Positions 49,578 through 59,225 of a stretch of DNA of 64,000 nt are shown piece after piece. Source of the stretch: Pseudovibrio axinellae (GTDB lineage Bacteria; Pseudomonadota; Alphaproteobacteria; Rhizobiales; Stappiaceae); assembly GCF_900110875.1 (NCBI RefSeq), contig NZ_FOFM01000002.1, positions 248,001 through 312,000 on the forward strand. Direction: 5' to 3'. Positions within the stretch are counted from its first letter, which is position 1. Each line of letters begins with the position of its first letter. Position numbers and translations under genes: made by a program. A model generated the notes under the pieces. That model was not told the origin of the DNA. It worked only from the letters and a program-made list of their open reading frames with translations, and ran no database searches.

Positions 49578-50663
49578 CTATGAGCTGCGGCGGCTTTCAA
49601 GAAAGCCCACGATGCGGCGAACATCATGCAGCACTGGCTCAGCAATCGCAGCAGCGCGCTCTGCACCATCGCGAAGAACAGCATCAACACTTGCTGTATC
49701 ATCCATGATACGACGCATCTCGTCGGTCATCGGCGCCAGCTTTTCAACGGCCAGCTCAGAAAGCGCTGGTTTGAAGGCAGAGAACTGCTGTCCACCAAAC
49801 TCAGTCAAAACGTCCGCTTTGGTACGATTAGCAAGAGCTGCATAGATACGAACAAGGTTGTCAGCTTCCGCGCGCCCTTCAAGGCCATCAACTTCACTCG
49901 GCAAGGCTTCCGGGTCTGTCTTTGCCTTTTTGATTTTCTTTGCAATTGTATCCTGATCATCGGTCAGGTTAATGCGGGAAAGATCAGAAGGATCAGACTT
50001 TGACATCTTCTTGTTGCCATCACGCAAGCTCATGATGCGGGTCGCAGGACCGGTAATCATTGGCTCTGTAACTGGGAAGTAGATCTCGTCAGGTGCTTCG
50101 TGAGTTGGCTCTGGGTTTGGAACACCAAGGCCTAGCTCTTTAATACGATCGGCAAAGTCGTTGTTAAACTTCTGCGCAATATCGCGCGTGAGCTCAAGGT
50201 GCTGCTTCTGGTCATCGCCAACCGGAACATGGGTTGCACGGTACGCCAGAATGTCCGCAGCCATCAGGTTAGGGTAAGCGAACAGCCCGACAGAAGCATT
50301 TTCCGCGTGCTTTCCTGCCTTGTCCTTAAACTGTGTCATACGCTTCAGCCAGCCCATACGAGCCACACAGTTGAAAATCCATGCAAGTTCAGCATGTTCT
50401 TTCACCTGGCTTTGGTTGAAAATGATCGACTTCTTCGGATCAACACCGGCAGCAAGGTAAGCAGCTGTGACTTCACGGGTCTGCTTCATCAGCTCGGCAG
50501 GGTCCTGCCAAACAGTGATTGCATGCATGTCAACGATGGAGAAGATAGTCGGCATCTGGTCCTGAAGCGGAACAAAGCGGACAATAGCACCGAGGTAGTT
50601 ACCAAGGTGGAGGTTTCCGGTTGGTTGAACACCGGAAAAAACGCGAGGCTGAAACGCCGTCAT
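49578..50663 (-). CDS. trpS: Tryptophan--tRNA ligase
   Basis: Class I synthetase for tRNA-Trp. [19 protein letters not shown] at residues 9-27 contains the HIGH-type motif HLGN, and KMSKSDPSD is present near residue 223. 361 residues; alphaproteobacterial TrpRS is slightly longer than the E. coli enzyme. Follows murJ on the same strand by about 160 bp. Confidence 0.97.
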   Translation of the reverse strand: MTAFQPRVFSGVQPTGNLHLGNYLGAIVRFVPLQDQMPTIFSIVDMHAITVWQDPAELMKQTREVTAAYLAAGVDPKKSIIFNQSQVKEHAELAWIFNCVARMGWLKRMTQFKDKAGKHAENASVGLFAYPNLMAADILAYRATHVPVGDDQKQHLELTRDIAQKFNNDFADRIKELGLGVPNPEPTHEAPDEIYFPVTEPMITGPATRIMSLRDGNKKMSKSDPSDLSRINLTDDQDTIAKKIKKAKTDPEALPSEVDGLEGRAEADNLVRIYAALANRTKADVLTEFGGQQFSAFKPALSELAVEKLAPMTDEMRRIMDDTASVDAVLRDGAERAAAIAEPVLHDVRRIVGFLESRRSS

Positions 50664-50826
50664 AATAATATATCCCTAGGCTGGGGCCTGTTGGAAGGGC
50701 CAATGGGTTGCGCGCGCATAGCTTGAATGGGTGACAAACAAACTAGATCAGCTCGCGCAGATTAAGCTTGGTGGTTATGACGGCGCTTTTTAGGGAGCGC
50801 AAGAGGATTCCTGATTAGCTTGGCTT

Positions 50827-52380
50827 TTATCGCCGCAATTTCTGTATCTGTGCGCGAAAATCCACGGTGCCAGTCAACTGAACTAGAATTCCAAAGGAAA
50901 TCAAACCGATAAGAACGAGCAAGACAAGTTCGCTGGCCCGCACGATAAAGAAGTGAGAGGTCGATAAGGGCTCCAAAACAAGAGTGCCACCGTAAACGAC
51001 CACGCCCATCAGCGCGCTCGCAAGACCTAAAAGCGGAATTCTCTTTAGCAATGCGGTATCGACCACAAAGTGCCCTCTCCGCCATAGCACAAATGCCAAA
51101 AGCGAGGTGTTGACCCAGCCCGCAGCCGTTGTGCCAATTGCAATACCAACATGTTTATAGGCCGGAAATAGCAAGATAGAGAGCGTAACGTTCACCATCA
51201 TTGCAACGCCCGCAAAATACATCGGTGTTTTGGTGTCTTCCCGAGCAAAAAAGCCCGGAGATAGAACCTTGTTTACCACAAATGCTGGCAAGCCAAAGGC
51301 AAACGCCATTAGTGCTAAAGCGGTCTGTTCAACCGCAGCATCAGAAAACTGACCACGCTGAAAAAGAACAGCAATCACAGTGTCTGGGATAATCACAAGC
51401 GCAACCGCAGCTGGCAATGTCAGCGCCAAGGCAAACTCCATGGCCCGGTTTTGGCTGTGATAAACCTGCGCTTCCTGACCGGAGCGAAGTTGGCGCGTCA
51501 AGCTTGGTAAAAGCACAACGCCGATTGCAATACCAACAACACCAAGTGGAAGCTGGTAAATCCGGTCTGCATAATAAAGGTATGAATTTGCACTGCTTTC
51601 TAGCGAAGCAATGATGGTGCCAACGGTAATGTTGATTTGCGTAATGCCACCAGCAATGACCCCAGGCACTCCGAGAACAAGCAGGCGCTTAACACTAGGG
51701 GTCCATCGCGGGCGCATAATAGGCACGCTGAACCCAAGCCGCTTTAACCCAATCGCAACAACGCCAAGCTGAACAACACCAGCAACTGCCACTCCGCTCA
51801 CCAGCAGAACACCAGTGGTTTGATCGGGCTCCATTCCATAAATCCCAATCGCAGCCAGAACCGCTATCATGACCACATTGAGCATTACAGGCGCCAACGC
51901 AGCGGCGAGAAAACGCTGAAACGTATTTAATATTCCGCTGACGAATGCCAGCATCGACATGAACAGGAGATAGGGAAACGCAATGCGTGACATTAAAACA
52001 GTGAGGTCAAACTTTGCTGGGTCGGAATAATAGCCTGGCGCAAGCAAGTGTACGAGAAGCGGCATGAAAACTTCTGCAAGTGCAAGGATAACAATCAGAG
52101 TCCAGAACAAACCGGCTGCGATTTCACCAGCAAATTTCCGAGCCCCCTTCTCGCCGTCTTCTTCGACGGAGCGTGCAAACAAGGGGACGAAAGCGGAGTT
52201 GAATGCGCCTTCGGCAAACAACCGCCGAAACAGGTTAGGCAAACGGAATGCAACCACGAACGCATCTGCTACAGGCCCGGTCCCGACGAAGGCAGCCAGC
52301 ATAACATCGCGCCCAAAACCACAGAGGCGGCTTAGCATTGTGGCGCCACCAACCGTGGCGAAGCTTCTGAAAAGGCTCAT
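50827..52380 (-). CDS. murJ: Lipid II flippase MurJ
   Basis: Polytopic inner-membrane protein (517 residues, about 14 hydrophobic segments) of the MviN/MurJ family that moves lipid II to the periplasmic face for peptidoglycan synthesis. Conserved blocks: ATVGGATMLSRLCGFGRDVMLAAFVG, FVVAFRLPNLFRRLFAEGAFNSAFVPLF, and LPSLTRQLRSG. It follows glnD by 23 bp, a common alphaproteobacterial pairing. Confidence 0.96.
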   Translation of the reverse strand: MSLFRSFATVGGATMLSRLCGFGRDVMLAAFVGTGPVADAFVVAFRLPNLFRRLFAEGAFNSAFVPLFARSVEEDGEKGARKFAGEIAAGLFWTLIVILALAEVFMPLLVHLLAPGYYSDPAKFDLTVLMSRIAFPYLLFMSMLAFVSGILNTFQRFLAAALAPVMLNVVMIAVLAAIGIYGMEPDQTTGVLLVSGVAVAGVVQLGVVAIGLKRLGFSVPIMRPRWTPSVKRLLVLGVPGVIAGGITQINITVGTIIASLESSANSYLYYADRIYQLPLGVVGIAIGVVLLPSLTRQLRSGQEAQVYHSQNRAMEFALALTLPAAVALVIIPDTVIAVLFQRGQFSDAAVEQTALALMAFAFGLPAFVVNKVLSPGFFAREDTKTPMYFAGVAMMVNVTLSILLFPAYKHVGIAIGTTAAGWVNTSLLAFVLWRRGHFVVDTALLKRIPLLGLASALMGVVVYGGTLVLEPLSTSHFFIVRASELVLLVLIGLISFGILVQLTGTVDFRAQIQKLRR

Positions 52381-52403
52381 AAAAAATCAACTACCTGCAA
52401 GTT

Positions 52404-55214
52404 TTAAGCTCTACGACGCGAGCTCATAGGTGCTTTTTGTGGTTTTTTACCGTCAAAGGCGTTTTTTAATCTATCTCTAATGGAATCCTGCCGCCCGACA
52501 TTGTGAACCTTTTGCCCCGTTAGATCCGTTATATAGAAAACGTCAACAGCCTTTTCACCAAACGTTCCTACATGCGCACTGGCAATGTTCAGGTTCAACG
52601 CAGAGATTTCTGTCGTCAGATCAGACAGTAATCCAGGGCGATCAAGGCCAGTTACTTCAAGGACCGTATAACTTTCCGACCAGGAATTACTAACAAGAAC
52701 AGTTGTTTGTAACGTAAAAGCCCTAGTTCGCGCCTTGCGTTTTTTAGCTGCCGCTTTCACCTCAGGTATCGGTGAGGTTCCGCGGAGTGCCTCCTTGATC
52801 AAGCTACTGATCCGTTCGCCGCGCCGTTGCTCATCTGCATCCGCTGGCAGCTCCCGGCTGATGTAGATTGTATCAAGCGCCAAGCCGTCCTTAGTGGTGT
52901 CGATGTGCGCATCTACAATGTTGGCACCTGCTGCAAAGCAGGCCCGCGCAATCGTCGAAAGCAGGCGTGGGTGATCCGGCGCAAGAACAGTAATTTCTGT
53001 AACACCTTCAAACGCATGAGGCTCAACCGAAGTTGCAAGATGTTCTTCTTCTGCGTCCGTCATACGAATGAGGTTTGCGTGATTGATTTTGCTCTTCAGG
53101 TCAACGCGAAGCCAATAGGCGGGGTAGTGCCTGTCCAGATAACTGTCCAGCTCATCATCTCGCCAGCTCACCAGCTGCTCTGCAAGCTCTCGCTTCGCAA
53201 AATCAACATGCTGCTGTTGGCTCATGCGCCCATGGCCACCACTGAGAATGGTTTCACTCTCATAGTAAAGCGTGCGCAGCAACTGGCCCTTCCAGCCATT
53301 GAAAACACCCGGCCCAACAGCGCGGATATCTGCAACGGTGAGGATAAGAAGCAACTGCAATCGCTCAAGGCTTTGCACTTTGCGGCAGAAATCCTTGATG
53401 GTCTTTGGGTCACTCAAATCACGTGATTGGGCGACGGTGCTCATTTCTAGATGCTGCTCTATGAGCCATGCAACGGTGTCGGTTTCCGCAGGAGACAATC
53501 CAAGACGGGGGCAAACCTTGCGCGCAATCTTAGCGCCAGCGATTGAATGATCTTCTGGCCTACCTTTCGCCACATCATGCAAGAGCATTGCAACATAAAG
53601 GACTTTGCGGCTGTGAACCGATTTGATGAGGTCCGTTGCCAAGGGGTGGCTGTCGCCCCCCATTCCCCGTTCAATTTCAGAAAGCACACCAACTGACCGG
53701 ATCAAATGTTCATCAACCGTGTAGTGATGGTACATGTTGAACTGCATCATCGCGACAACTTTGCGGAACTCAGGCAGGAACTGACCAAGGATAGATGACT
53801 CGTTCATTGCCCGCAAAACGGTCTCAGGGTCACTCCGGCTGGTAAGAACTTTCAAGAACAAACGGTTTGCTTGTTCATTCTTTCTGAACTCAGCTTTGAT
53901 CAACCGGCGAGACTGTCGAACCATCTTCAACAGCTCTGGATGCATATCCAGATTGGTTTTGTCGATGAGATAAAAGATACGAATGAGATTGATGGGATCT
54001 TTTTCGAAGACATCTGCGTCGGCGGCAACGATACGCCCGTTTTGAACAAAGAAATCCTTGGTTCCTTTAATTGGCCTGCGCTTGTGTTTGTTGCCGGGAA
54101 CAAAGCTTCCAAGGAAACGGGATATGCTTGGTGCCGACTTAACGTGCTGTTCTTCAAGCGCGGCAGCAAAAATGCGTGTCAGGTCGCCCACGTCCTTTGC
54201 AACTAGGAAGTAATGCTTCATGAACCGCTCAACAGCCCGCATGCCGGGATGGTCCAAATACCCGAGCCGATCAGCAATCTCTTTTTGCACATCAAAGCTC
54301 AAGCGTTCTTCGGGCCGGTCAGTCAGAAAATGAAGGTGACATCGCACAGCCCAAAGGAAATCCTGGCTTTTGCGGAACTGAGCCAGCACACGCCCGGAAA
54401 AAACACCCTTCTCAACGAGGCCCAGCCCGTTAGGAGCACGGTAAAAATACTTTGCGACCCAAAACAGCGTGTTCAGGTCGCGCATTCCGCCCTTGCCTTC
54501 TTTTACATTTGGCTCAACGAGATAACGCGTGGCGCCGTGACGTTCATGGCGTTCGTCACGTTCAGCCAACTTTGCTGCAATGAACTCTGACCCTGTGCCC
54601 GATACTATTTCCTTATCAAAGCGCTTGGTCAGCTCCTGAAATAAGTCTGCATCTCCCCAAACATAGCGGGCTTCGAGAACAGCTGTGCGCACCGTCATAT
54701 CTTCGCGGCACTGCCTCATGGTCTCATCAAGGTTGCGTGTTGAGTGACCAACCTTAAGGCCCATATCCCACAGCATATAAAGGATGAACTCAACGACCTG
54801 ATCGCCCCAGGGCGTTTGCTTGTAGGGCCACAGGAACAGCAGGTCTACATCAGAGTGCGGCCCAAGGGTCCCGCGTCCATAACCTCCAACGGCCACGACA
54901 CTAATACGCTCGGATTTCGTTGGGTTTTCAACCGGGTAGACATAGGTAACGGCAAACTCGTAAATCGTCTGAATGATCAGGTCCTGAATACAGGAAAGTC
55001 GCTCGGCACACCTGCGCCCTTTCCCTTCATCCATAAGGAGCGCCTCTACCTGGGTGCGCGCTGCCTTATGTGTATCTTTCAGCTTAGTCAGGACCTCACT
55101 TCGCAATTTGAAGCTGCTGCCATCGCCGTCATACTTTTCAACCAACCCTTTGAGTTCGTTGAGAAGCGAATGAGGGTCAACAAGTTGATCCACTTTGAGT
55201 TCTTTTGGCGTCAT
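52404..55214 (-). CDS. glnD: Bifunctional uridylyltransferase/uridylyl-removing enzyme GlnD
   Basis: Nitrogen sensor that adds or removes UMP on PII proteins according to glutamine. The nucleotidyltransferase site is VVAVGGYGRGTLGPHSDVDLLFLW, the HD phosphodiesterase site is VAMLLHDVAKGRPEDHS with HYTVDEHLIRSVG, and two C-terminal ACT domains bind glutamine (ITVLAPDHPRLLSTIARACF; LEVTGLDRPGLLSDLTTEI). The ATG at 55214 gives 936 residues and starts MTPKELK; a TTG 18 bases earlier is less likely. Cotranscribed with murJ. Confidence 0.97.
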   Translation of the reverse strand: MTPKELKVDQLVDPHSLLNELKGLVEKYDGDGSSFKLRSEVLTKLKDTHKAARTQVEALLMDEGKGRRCAERLSCIQDLIIQTIYEFAVTYVYPVENPTKSERISVVAVGGYGRGTLGPHSDVDLLFLWPYKQTPWGDQVVEFILYMLWDMGLKVGHSTRNLDETMRQCREDMTVRTAVLEARYVWGDADLFQELTKRFDKEIVSGTGSEFIAAKLAERDERHERHGATRYLVEPNVKEGKGGMRDLNTLFWVAKYFYRAPNGLGLVEKGVFSGRVLAQFRKSQDFLWAVRCHLHFLTDRPEERLSFDVQKEIADRLGYLDHPGMRAVERFMKHYFLVAKDVGDLTRIFAAALEEQHVKSAPSISRFLGSFVPGNKHKRRPIKGTKDFFVQNGRIVAADADVFEKDPINLIRIFYLIDKTNLDMHPELLKMVRQSRRLIKAEFRKNEQANRLFLKVLTSRSDPETVLRAMNESSILGQFLPEFRKVVAMMQFNMYHHYTVDEHLIRSVGVLSEIERGMGGDSHPLATDLIKSVHSRKVLYVAMLLHDVAKGRPEDHSIAGAKIARKVCPRLGLSPAETDTVAWLIEQHLEMSTVAQSRDLSDPKTIKDFCRKVQSLERLQLLLILTVADIRAVGPGVFNGWKGQLLRTLYYESETILSGGHGRMSQQQHVDFAKRELAEQLVSWRDDELDSYLDRHYPAYWLRVDLKSKINHANLIRMTDAEEEHLATSVEPHAFEGVTEITVLAPDHPRLLSTIARACFAAGANIVDAHIDTTKDGLALDTIYISRELPADADEQRRGERISSLIKEALRGTSPIPEVKAAAKKRKARTRAFTLQTTVLVSNSWSESYTVLEVTGLDRPGLLSDLTTEISALNLNIASAHVGTFGEKAVDVFYITDLTGQKVHNVGRQDSIRDRLKNAFDGKKPQKAPMSSRRRA

Positions 55215-55272
55215 ATCAGCAGTCCACTTCAAGAGTCAGCACAGTGACCTTATAGAGCTTTGTCTGCTTCGA

Positions 55273-55644
55273 CTAGATATTGTCGCGAGAGCTAACGACT
55301 CTTAATTGGTGAATGAGGTGCTCAAGCGATTCCTCAGATAATCCATTGATCTTGGCGGCGAGCATATTGGTCAGCTCAGTCGCCCTTGGCGTTAAACCAC
55401 CAGTATCGATCGTTATCTTGGGGTCAGAAAGTTCTGCAAGCCGCTGAAGCTCCTCCGCCTCATCCCAAATGACGTTGAAATACGTGATGATACGCTGAAC
55501 CATATACCAGGTTGGGGTGCCACGTTTGCCATGTTCAAGCGCACTGAGATAAGCAGAGGAGACTGAAAGGGCTTCTGCCATTTCTTTCAAAGTGATGTTC
55601 TGCTTAGCGCGCAGCTCTCTTACCTTGGCTCCAAAAGGCGTCAT
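55273..55644 (-). CDS. XRE-family helix-turn-helix regulator
   Basis: 123 residues. The N-terminal half is a Cro/C1-type HTH (FGAKVRELRAKQNITLKEMA, then ALSVSSAYLSALEHGKRG with the recognition helix). The C-terminal half (IDTGGLTPRATELTNMLAA) has no recognised ligand domain. Small HTH proteins of this kind accompany the smr gene in many alphaproteobacteria; targets are unknown. 18 bp after the smr gene. Confidence 0.85.
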   Translation of the reverse strand: MTPFGAKVRELRAKQNITLKEMAEALSVSSAYLSALEHGKRGTPTWYMVQRIITYFNVIWDEAEELQRLAELSDPKITIDTGGLTPRATELTNMLAAKINGLSEESLEHLIHQLRVVSSRDNI

Positions 55645-55662
55645 CTTGCTGAAATTCCTGCC

Positions 55663-56343
55663 TTATTTCTTGTGCTTGCGGATGCGAACATAAAGTGCAC
55701 CACTGCCTCCATGCGAAACATGTGCTTGGTCGAAGCCTACCACACAGCTGCGCATGTCTGGAAGAGAAAGCCATTGCGGAACCATCCTGCGTAGAACGCC
55801 ACGATCATCGCCGTAGGGACTACTATTGCTATCCATGCCTTTCCCGGTAATCACAAGCACAAGGGAATATCCAATAGCTTGAGATTGATAAATGAAGGAG
55901 GTTAGGCGTTGGTGCGCTTGGTACTGCGTCAATCCATGCAGATCGATACGCGCATCGATGTAGCCCTTCCCACCACGAACAACCTTTTTGCGCTCTTTCT
56001 TGTTAAGCGGACTCAGAGGTGGAATCGAAGGTACCACTGGTTTTGGCGGGGAGTAATCCGGCGCAGTTTTGCTATTGAAACCACGAGCCTTTTTCCCGTG
56101 AGGTGCCTTTGGTCGAAGTGGTGAAATCAGTTGTGGCTTGAGCTGGGGCTGAACCGCAGAGGCTCTTTGAGAGTGGGTCAGCTCCTGTTCCGGTTCAGAT
56201 AATTGGGTCGTTTCTTCAAGCAAGTCGGCCAAACGGTCTTTGTGAAGCGGTGTCAATGTTGCTTTAACACGGGCCCACAGCTTCTCGTCTGCTTCGCTCA
56301 GTTGCTTTGATTTGGGTCGCTTTGAGCGATCACCATTCGTCAT
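55663..56343 (-). CDS. Smr-domain protein
   Basis: 226 residues: a charged, Pro-rich N-terminal part and a C-terminal Smr domain (about 125-226) with IDLHGLTQYQAHQRL, LVLVITGKG, LRRMVPQWL and HGGSGALYVRIRK. Smr domains without MutS2 are suspected nucleases acting on RNA or branched DNA; the role here is unknown. mltA ends 26 bp upstream on the same strand. Confidence 0.9.
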   Translation of the reverse strand: MTNGDRSKRPKSKQLSEADEKLWARVKATLTPLHKDRLADLLEETTQLSEPEQELTHSQRASAVQPQLKPQLISPLRPKAPHGKKARGFNSKTAPDYSPPKPVVPSIPPLSPLNKKERKKVVRGGKGYIDARIDLHGLTQYQAHQRLTSFIYQSQAIGYSLVLVITGKGMDSNSSPYGDDRGVLRRMVPQWLSLPDMRSCVVGFDQAHVSHGGSGALYVRIRKHKK

Positions 56344-56369
56344 CTATCCGATCCGTCCGCAATTATTTA

Positions 56370-57470
56370 TTATTTTGGAACAAGGAGATAGAAATCCGCA
56401 CGGTGACGGATATTCCCGGCAATTGCACCTGCCTCTGCACCACTTCCAACATAGATATCTCCGCGCGCAGCCCCTTTGATTGCCGATCCAGTATCCTGCG
56501 CAACCATAAGTCTGGCGAAGTGATCTCCAGATTTGTCGTATCCCCTTAAATCACTGGAGACGAAAATTAAACTGCCATATGTGTGCAGATCATCATCAAT
56601 TGCGAGTGATCGAAGGTCAGTCAATCCTGTTCCGGCGCCTCCGACGGCTGTAACCTCGGAGGTTTGCGGGGATTGTAGCTCGAAGAAGATGTAGGATTTA
56701 TTGTGCCGAAAGACATCGTCGCGCTGGGATGGGTTGTTGGATAACCAGGTGCGCAGTGCATCCATTCCCATGTTTTCCGTGGAAATTGCACCCCGTGCTA
56801 TAAGCAGCCGCCCAATCGCTGAATAGTCGTGGCCCGATTTTCCTGCAAATGCAAGGCGGCGTAACTCACCATTTGGCAGGCGAACGCGCGCAGAGCCTTG
56901 GATGGCTGTAAAGAATGCATCGACCGGGTCTTTCACCCAAAGAATTTCAAGGCCCATACCGTCCAACGCACCATCCATCACTTCCCCGCGTGTCGGCATG
57001 ACCTTGAGGTTGTCGGGGTAGCGGTGAAGTGGGGTAGTATACTCTCCCGTGCGGATGAGCGAGCCAGCTAACTCTGGCATGTAATAGCCGGTAACAAACC
57101 CATCATCTATCACGTGATGAAACGTAAAGTTCTGTTCCAAAAAACTTTTTGCATGGACTGCTGGGCTTTTGAGTGCCTTGGCGCAAATCATGCGTAAATG
57201 TGCATCTGCGACGCCAGAGGCCTTTGTTTTCTGGGTTTGAGCGCCACTTTCCTTGCAGTGAGCCACGAATGCGGAAAGGGCCGCAGAATGATCATCTGCA
57301 GCCCATCCATCAATTTTGTTTGGATCAAATGGCTCGGAGAGCTTCACGCTTTGCATGGACCGACGATCTTTTGAGAGGGCTTTCCCAGCTGTCGCAGCAG
57401 AACATATCCCTGTCGCGATGCAGAGCGCTATAAAGAAACTCATTGCATCGCGAGAGAAAGAAAACGTCAT
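56370..57470 (-). CDS. mltA: Membrane-bound lytic murein transglycosylase A
   Basis: Cleaves peptidoglycan to 1,6-anhydromuropeptides. 366 residues with a signal peptide (MSFFIALCIATGICSAATAG) but no lipobox Cys, so likely soluble or periplasmic here. FVTGYYMPELAGSL, the 3D-type LMVAQDTGSAIKGAARGDIYVGSG with catalytic Asp, and AIGRLLIARG are family blocks. Its start overlaps the end of the Tim44-domain gene by 4 bp (ATGA). Confidence 0.94.
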   Translation of the reverse strand: MTFSFSRDAMSFFIALCIATGICSAATAGKALSKDRRSMQSVKLSEPFDPNKIDGWAADDHSAALSAFVAHCKESGAQTQKTKASGVADAHLRMICAKALKSPAVHAKSFLEQNFTFHHVIDDGFVTGYYMPELAGSLIRTGEYTTPLHRYPDNLKVMPTRGEVMDGALDGMGLEILWVKDPVDAFFTAIQGSARVRLPNGELRRLAFAGKSGHDYSAIGRLLIARGAISTENMGMDALRTWLSNNPSQRDDVFRHNKSYIFFELQSPQTSEVTAVGGAGTGLTDLRSLAIDDDLHTYGSLIFVSSDLRGYDKSGDHFARLMVAQDTGSAIKGAARGDIYVGSGAEAGAIAGNIRHRADFYLLVPK

Positions 57471-58213
57471 GCAGACTCAGTTGCAACCAGCTTCCAGTTA
57501 GGGTCATTTGCAGTGGTTACACGAGCAAATGTCCAAATGTCGGTCAGATCGCTTACAGCAGTTGGATCTCCATCCACGATGCGGTTTTCAGAGTCGCGTG
57601 TTGCCGTAATCAACTGACTCTTGAAGCGAACAGTTACCTCTGCCAGATCATCCTTTTCATTGAAGATCGCTTCAACGATGTCTGCTTTGTCTATACCCAC
57701 AAAAGTGGATTCAACGCGTTCGTTCCGGCTTTCACGATCATCAATCGCACCTGAGAACCCGGAGAAAACATCCGGTGAAAGCAGCTCTTGAAGTGTGTGG
57801 CGGTCACCTTGCGCAAAGGACATGAGGATGATCTCATAAGCGCTTCGCGCACCCTGAGTGAACTCGCTTGGATTAAACGATGGTTCAGCTTTCCAGATTT
57901 CACGAAGGCCGTGATTCAGGTCAGTGCCCTTTTTCGCGACCTTGTCGATTTCAGCCTCGATCTCTTCGCGTGCTTCACGCTCTGAGCGCTCAGGGTCATG
58001 GTGAGCATGTTCACTACCAGGGAGCGGAATGACGTTGTCGTCATTCTCAGGTGCCTGAGGTTTCTTTGAATCCTGTTTTTGTGAGGCAGAATACGGGTCA
58101 TAAGACTGACGCTCGTTACCGGTGCGATTGCCCAACACGGAACGCAAGCGCAGAAAAATAACAACTGCCGCAATCAGGAAAATGATGTTGTAGACGTCGA
58201 ATATTTCGTTCAT
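57467..58213 (-). CDS. Tim44/TimA domain inner-membrane protein
   Basis: 248 residues: one N-terminal membrane helix (YNIIFLIAAVVIFLRLRSVLG), a polar linker (about 30-105) and a C-terminal Tim44 domain (FTQGARSAYEIILMSFAQGD; LLSPDVFSGF; WTFARVT). Bacterial relatives of mitochondrial Tim44 (TimA) are envelope proteins of uncertain role. Translationally coupled to mltA. Divergent from fxsA; the intervening 293 bp must hold both promoters. Confidence 0.92.
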   Translation of the reverse strand: MNEIFDVYNIIFLIAAVVIFLRLRSVLGNRTGNERQSYDPYSASQKQDSKKPQAPENDDNVIPLPGSEHAHHDPERSEREAREEIEAEIDKVAKKGTDLNHGLREIWKAEPSFNPSEFTQGARSAYEIILMSFAQGDRHTLQELLSPDVFSGFSGAIDDRESRNERVESTFVGIDKADIVEAIFNEKDDLAEVTVRFKSQLITATRDSENRIVDGDPTAVSDLTDIWTFARVTTANDPNWKLVATESA

Positions 58214-58506
58214 TCCGAGTACCGACCGGTCCTTTACTCGTTGGCTGCCAAGAGCCGATGATCAAATGCTTAGATATCTAGATAAGCAGCTCTAGCGCAT
58301 TTTTACAGGCTCTGTCACTAATTTAAGGTTTCTATCAGCAACATCCAGCTATTTCGTGGTCATCCCAACGCCTTTTTAAGGTTTTACCACGCAAGTATAA
58401 GCTCAAAGCAGTCATTGCAATTCAGCAAAGACAACCCACTATATGAAAGATCACTTCACAAGAGGTGATCAAGAAACAAAAATTGACCTGGACAAACGCG
58501 GACGCC

Positions 58507-59037
58507 ATGCCTCTCGGACTTATCATTTTAGCCTGCTTCATTCTTTTGCCAACCATAGAGATCTACCTCTTTATTGAAGTTGGTAGTATCATCGGGGCAA
58601 TTCCAACAATTTTGCTTACCGTCGCGTCCGCCGCAGCCGGTACATTTATGTTGCGCCAGCAAGGTCTCTCGCTCCTAATGCGCATGCGTGCAGAAATGGA
58701 TGCAGGCAGAGTGCCAAGCCATGAGATGATGCACGCCGCTATGATCGTCTTTGCAGGGCTAATGCTGCTGATTCCAGGCTTCTTTACCGATGCGATCGGG
58801 CTTTTGCTGTTTATCCCTCCGCTGCGTGAGGTGATTGGCTCGTATTTGGCACGTCATGTGAAGGTACAAAACATCAACGTTAACCCCGGCTACCGTCGCC
58901 AGGACGGTACTGTGGACCTTAATGAAGATGAGTGGAGTTCATCACGTCATGGTGAAGAGGATGACCCAACTCACCCTCGCTCTAATGACCCTGAGCAGAT
59001 CAGCCCGTGGACCTCTGATGATGACAAACGGCGATGA
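58507..59037 (+). CDS. FxsA family membrane protein
   Basis: About 176 residues of the FxsA family: IILACFILLPTIEIYLFIEVGSIIGAIPTI is the signature first segment, then AAGTFMLRQQGLSLLMRMRAEMDAGRVPSHE and GLMLLIPGFFTDAIGLLLFIPPLRE. The tail is acidic and cytosolic. E. coli FxsA overexpression alleviates F-plasmid exclusion of phage T7; its normal role is unclear. The ATG at 58507 fits the family start; a GTG at 58465 is possible. secB, often next to fxsA in relatives, is missing here. Confidence 0.92.
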   Translation: MPLGLIILACFILLPTIEIYLFIEVGSIIGAIPTILLTVASAAAGTFMLRQQGLSLLMRMRAEMDAGRVPSHEMMHAAMIVFAGLMLLIPGFFTDAIGLLLFIPPLREVIGSYLARHVKVQNINVNPGYRRQDGTVDLNEDEWSSSRHGEEDDPTHPRSNDPEQISPWTSDDDKRR

Positions 59038-59225
59038 TGAAAGCTACTTGTCTGTAACCAGTGGCGATTGAGTCCTCATCATTCTTGCGCCATTTTCTAT
59101 CAGCGTTTGAGGTGAACGCTATCGCTGATAGAAAATAATTAAAATTTTAATTATCACTAGTAGCAATCGCTTTGAATTAACCCTATAATTGTAAAATCAA
59201 CGGATATAATGGCGGGCGATAGTGA

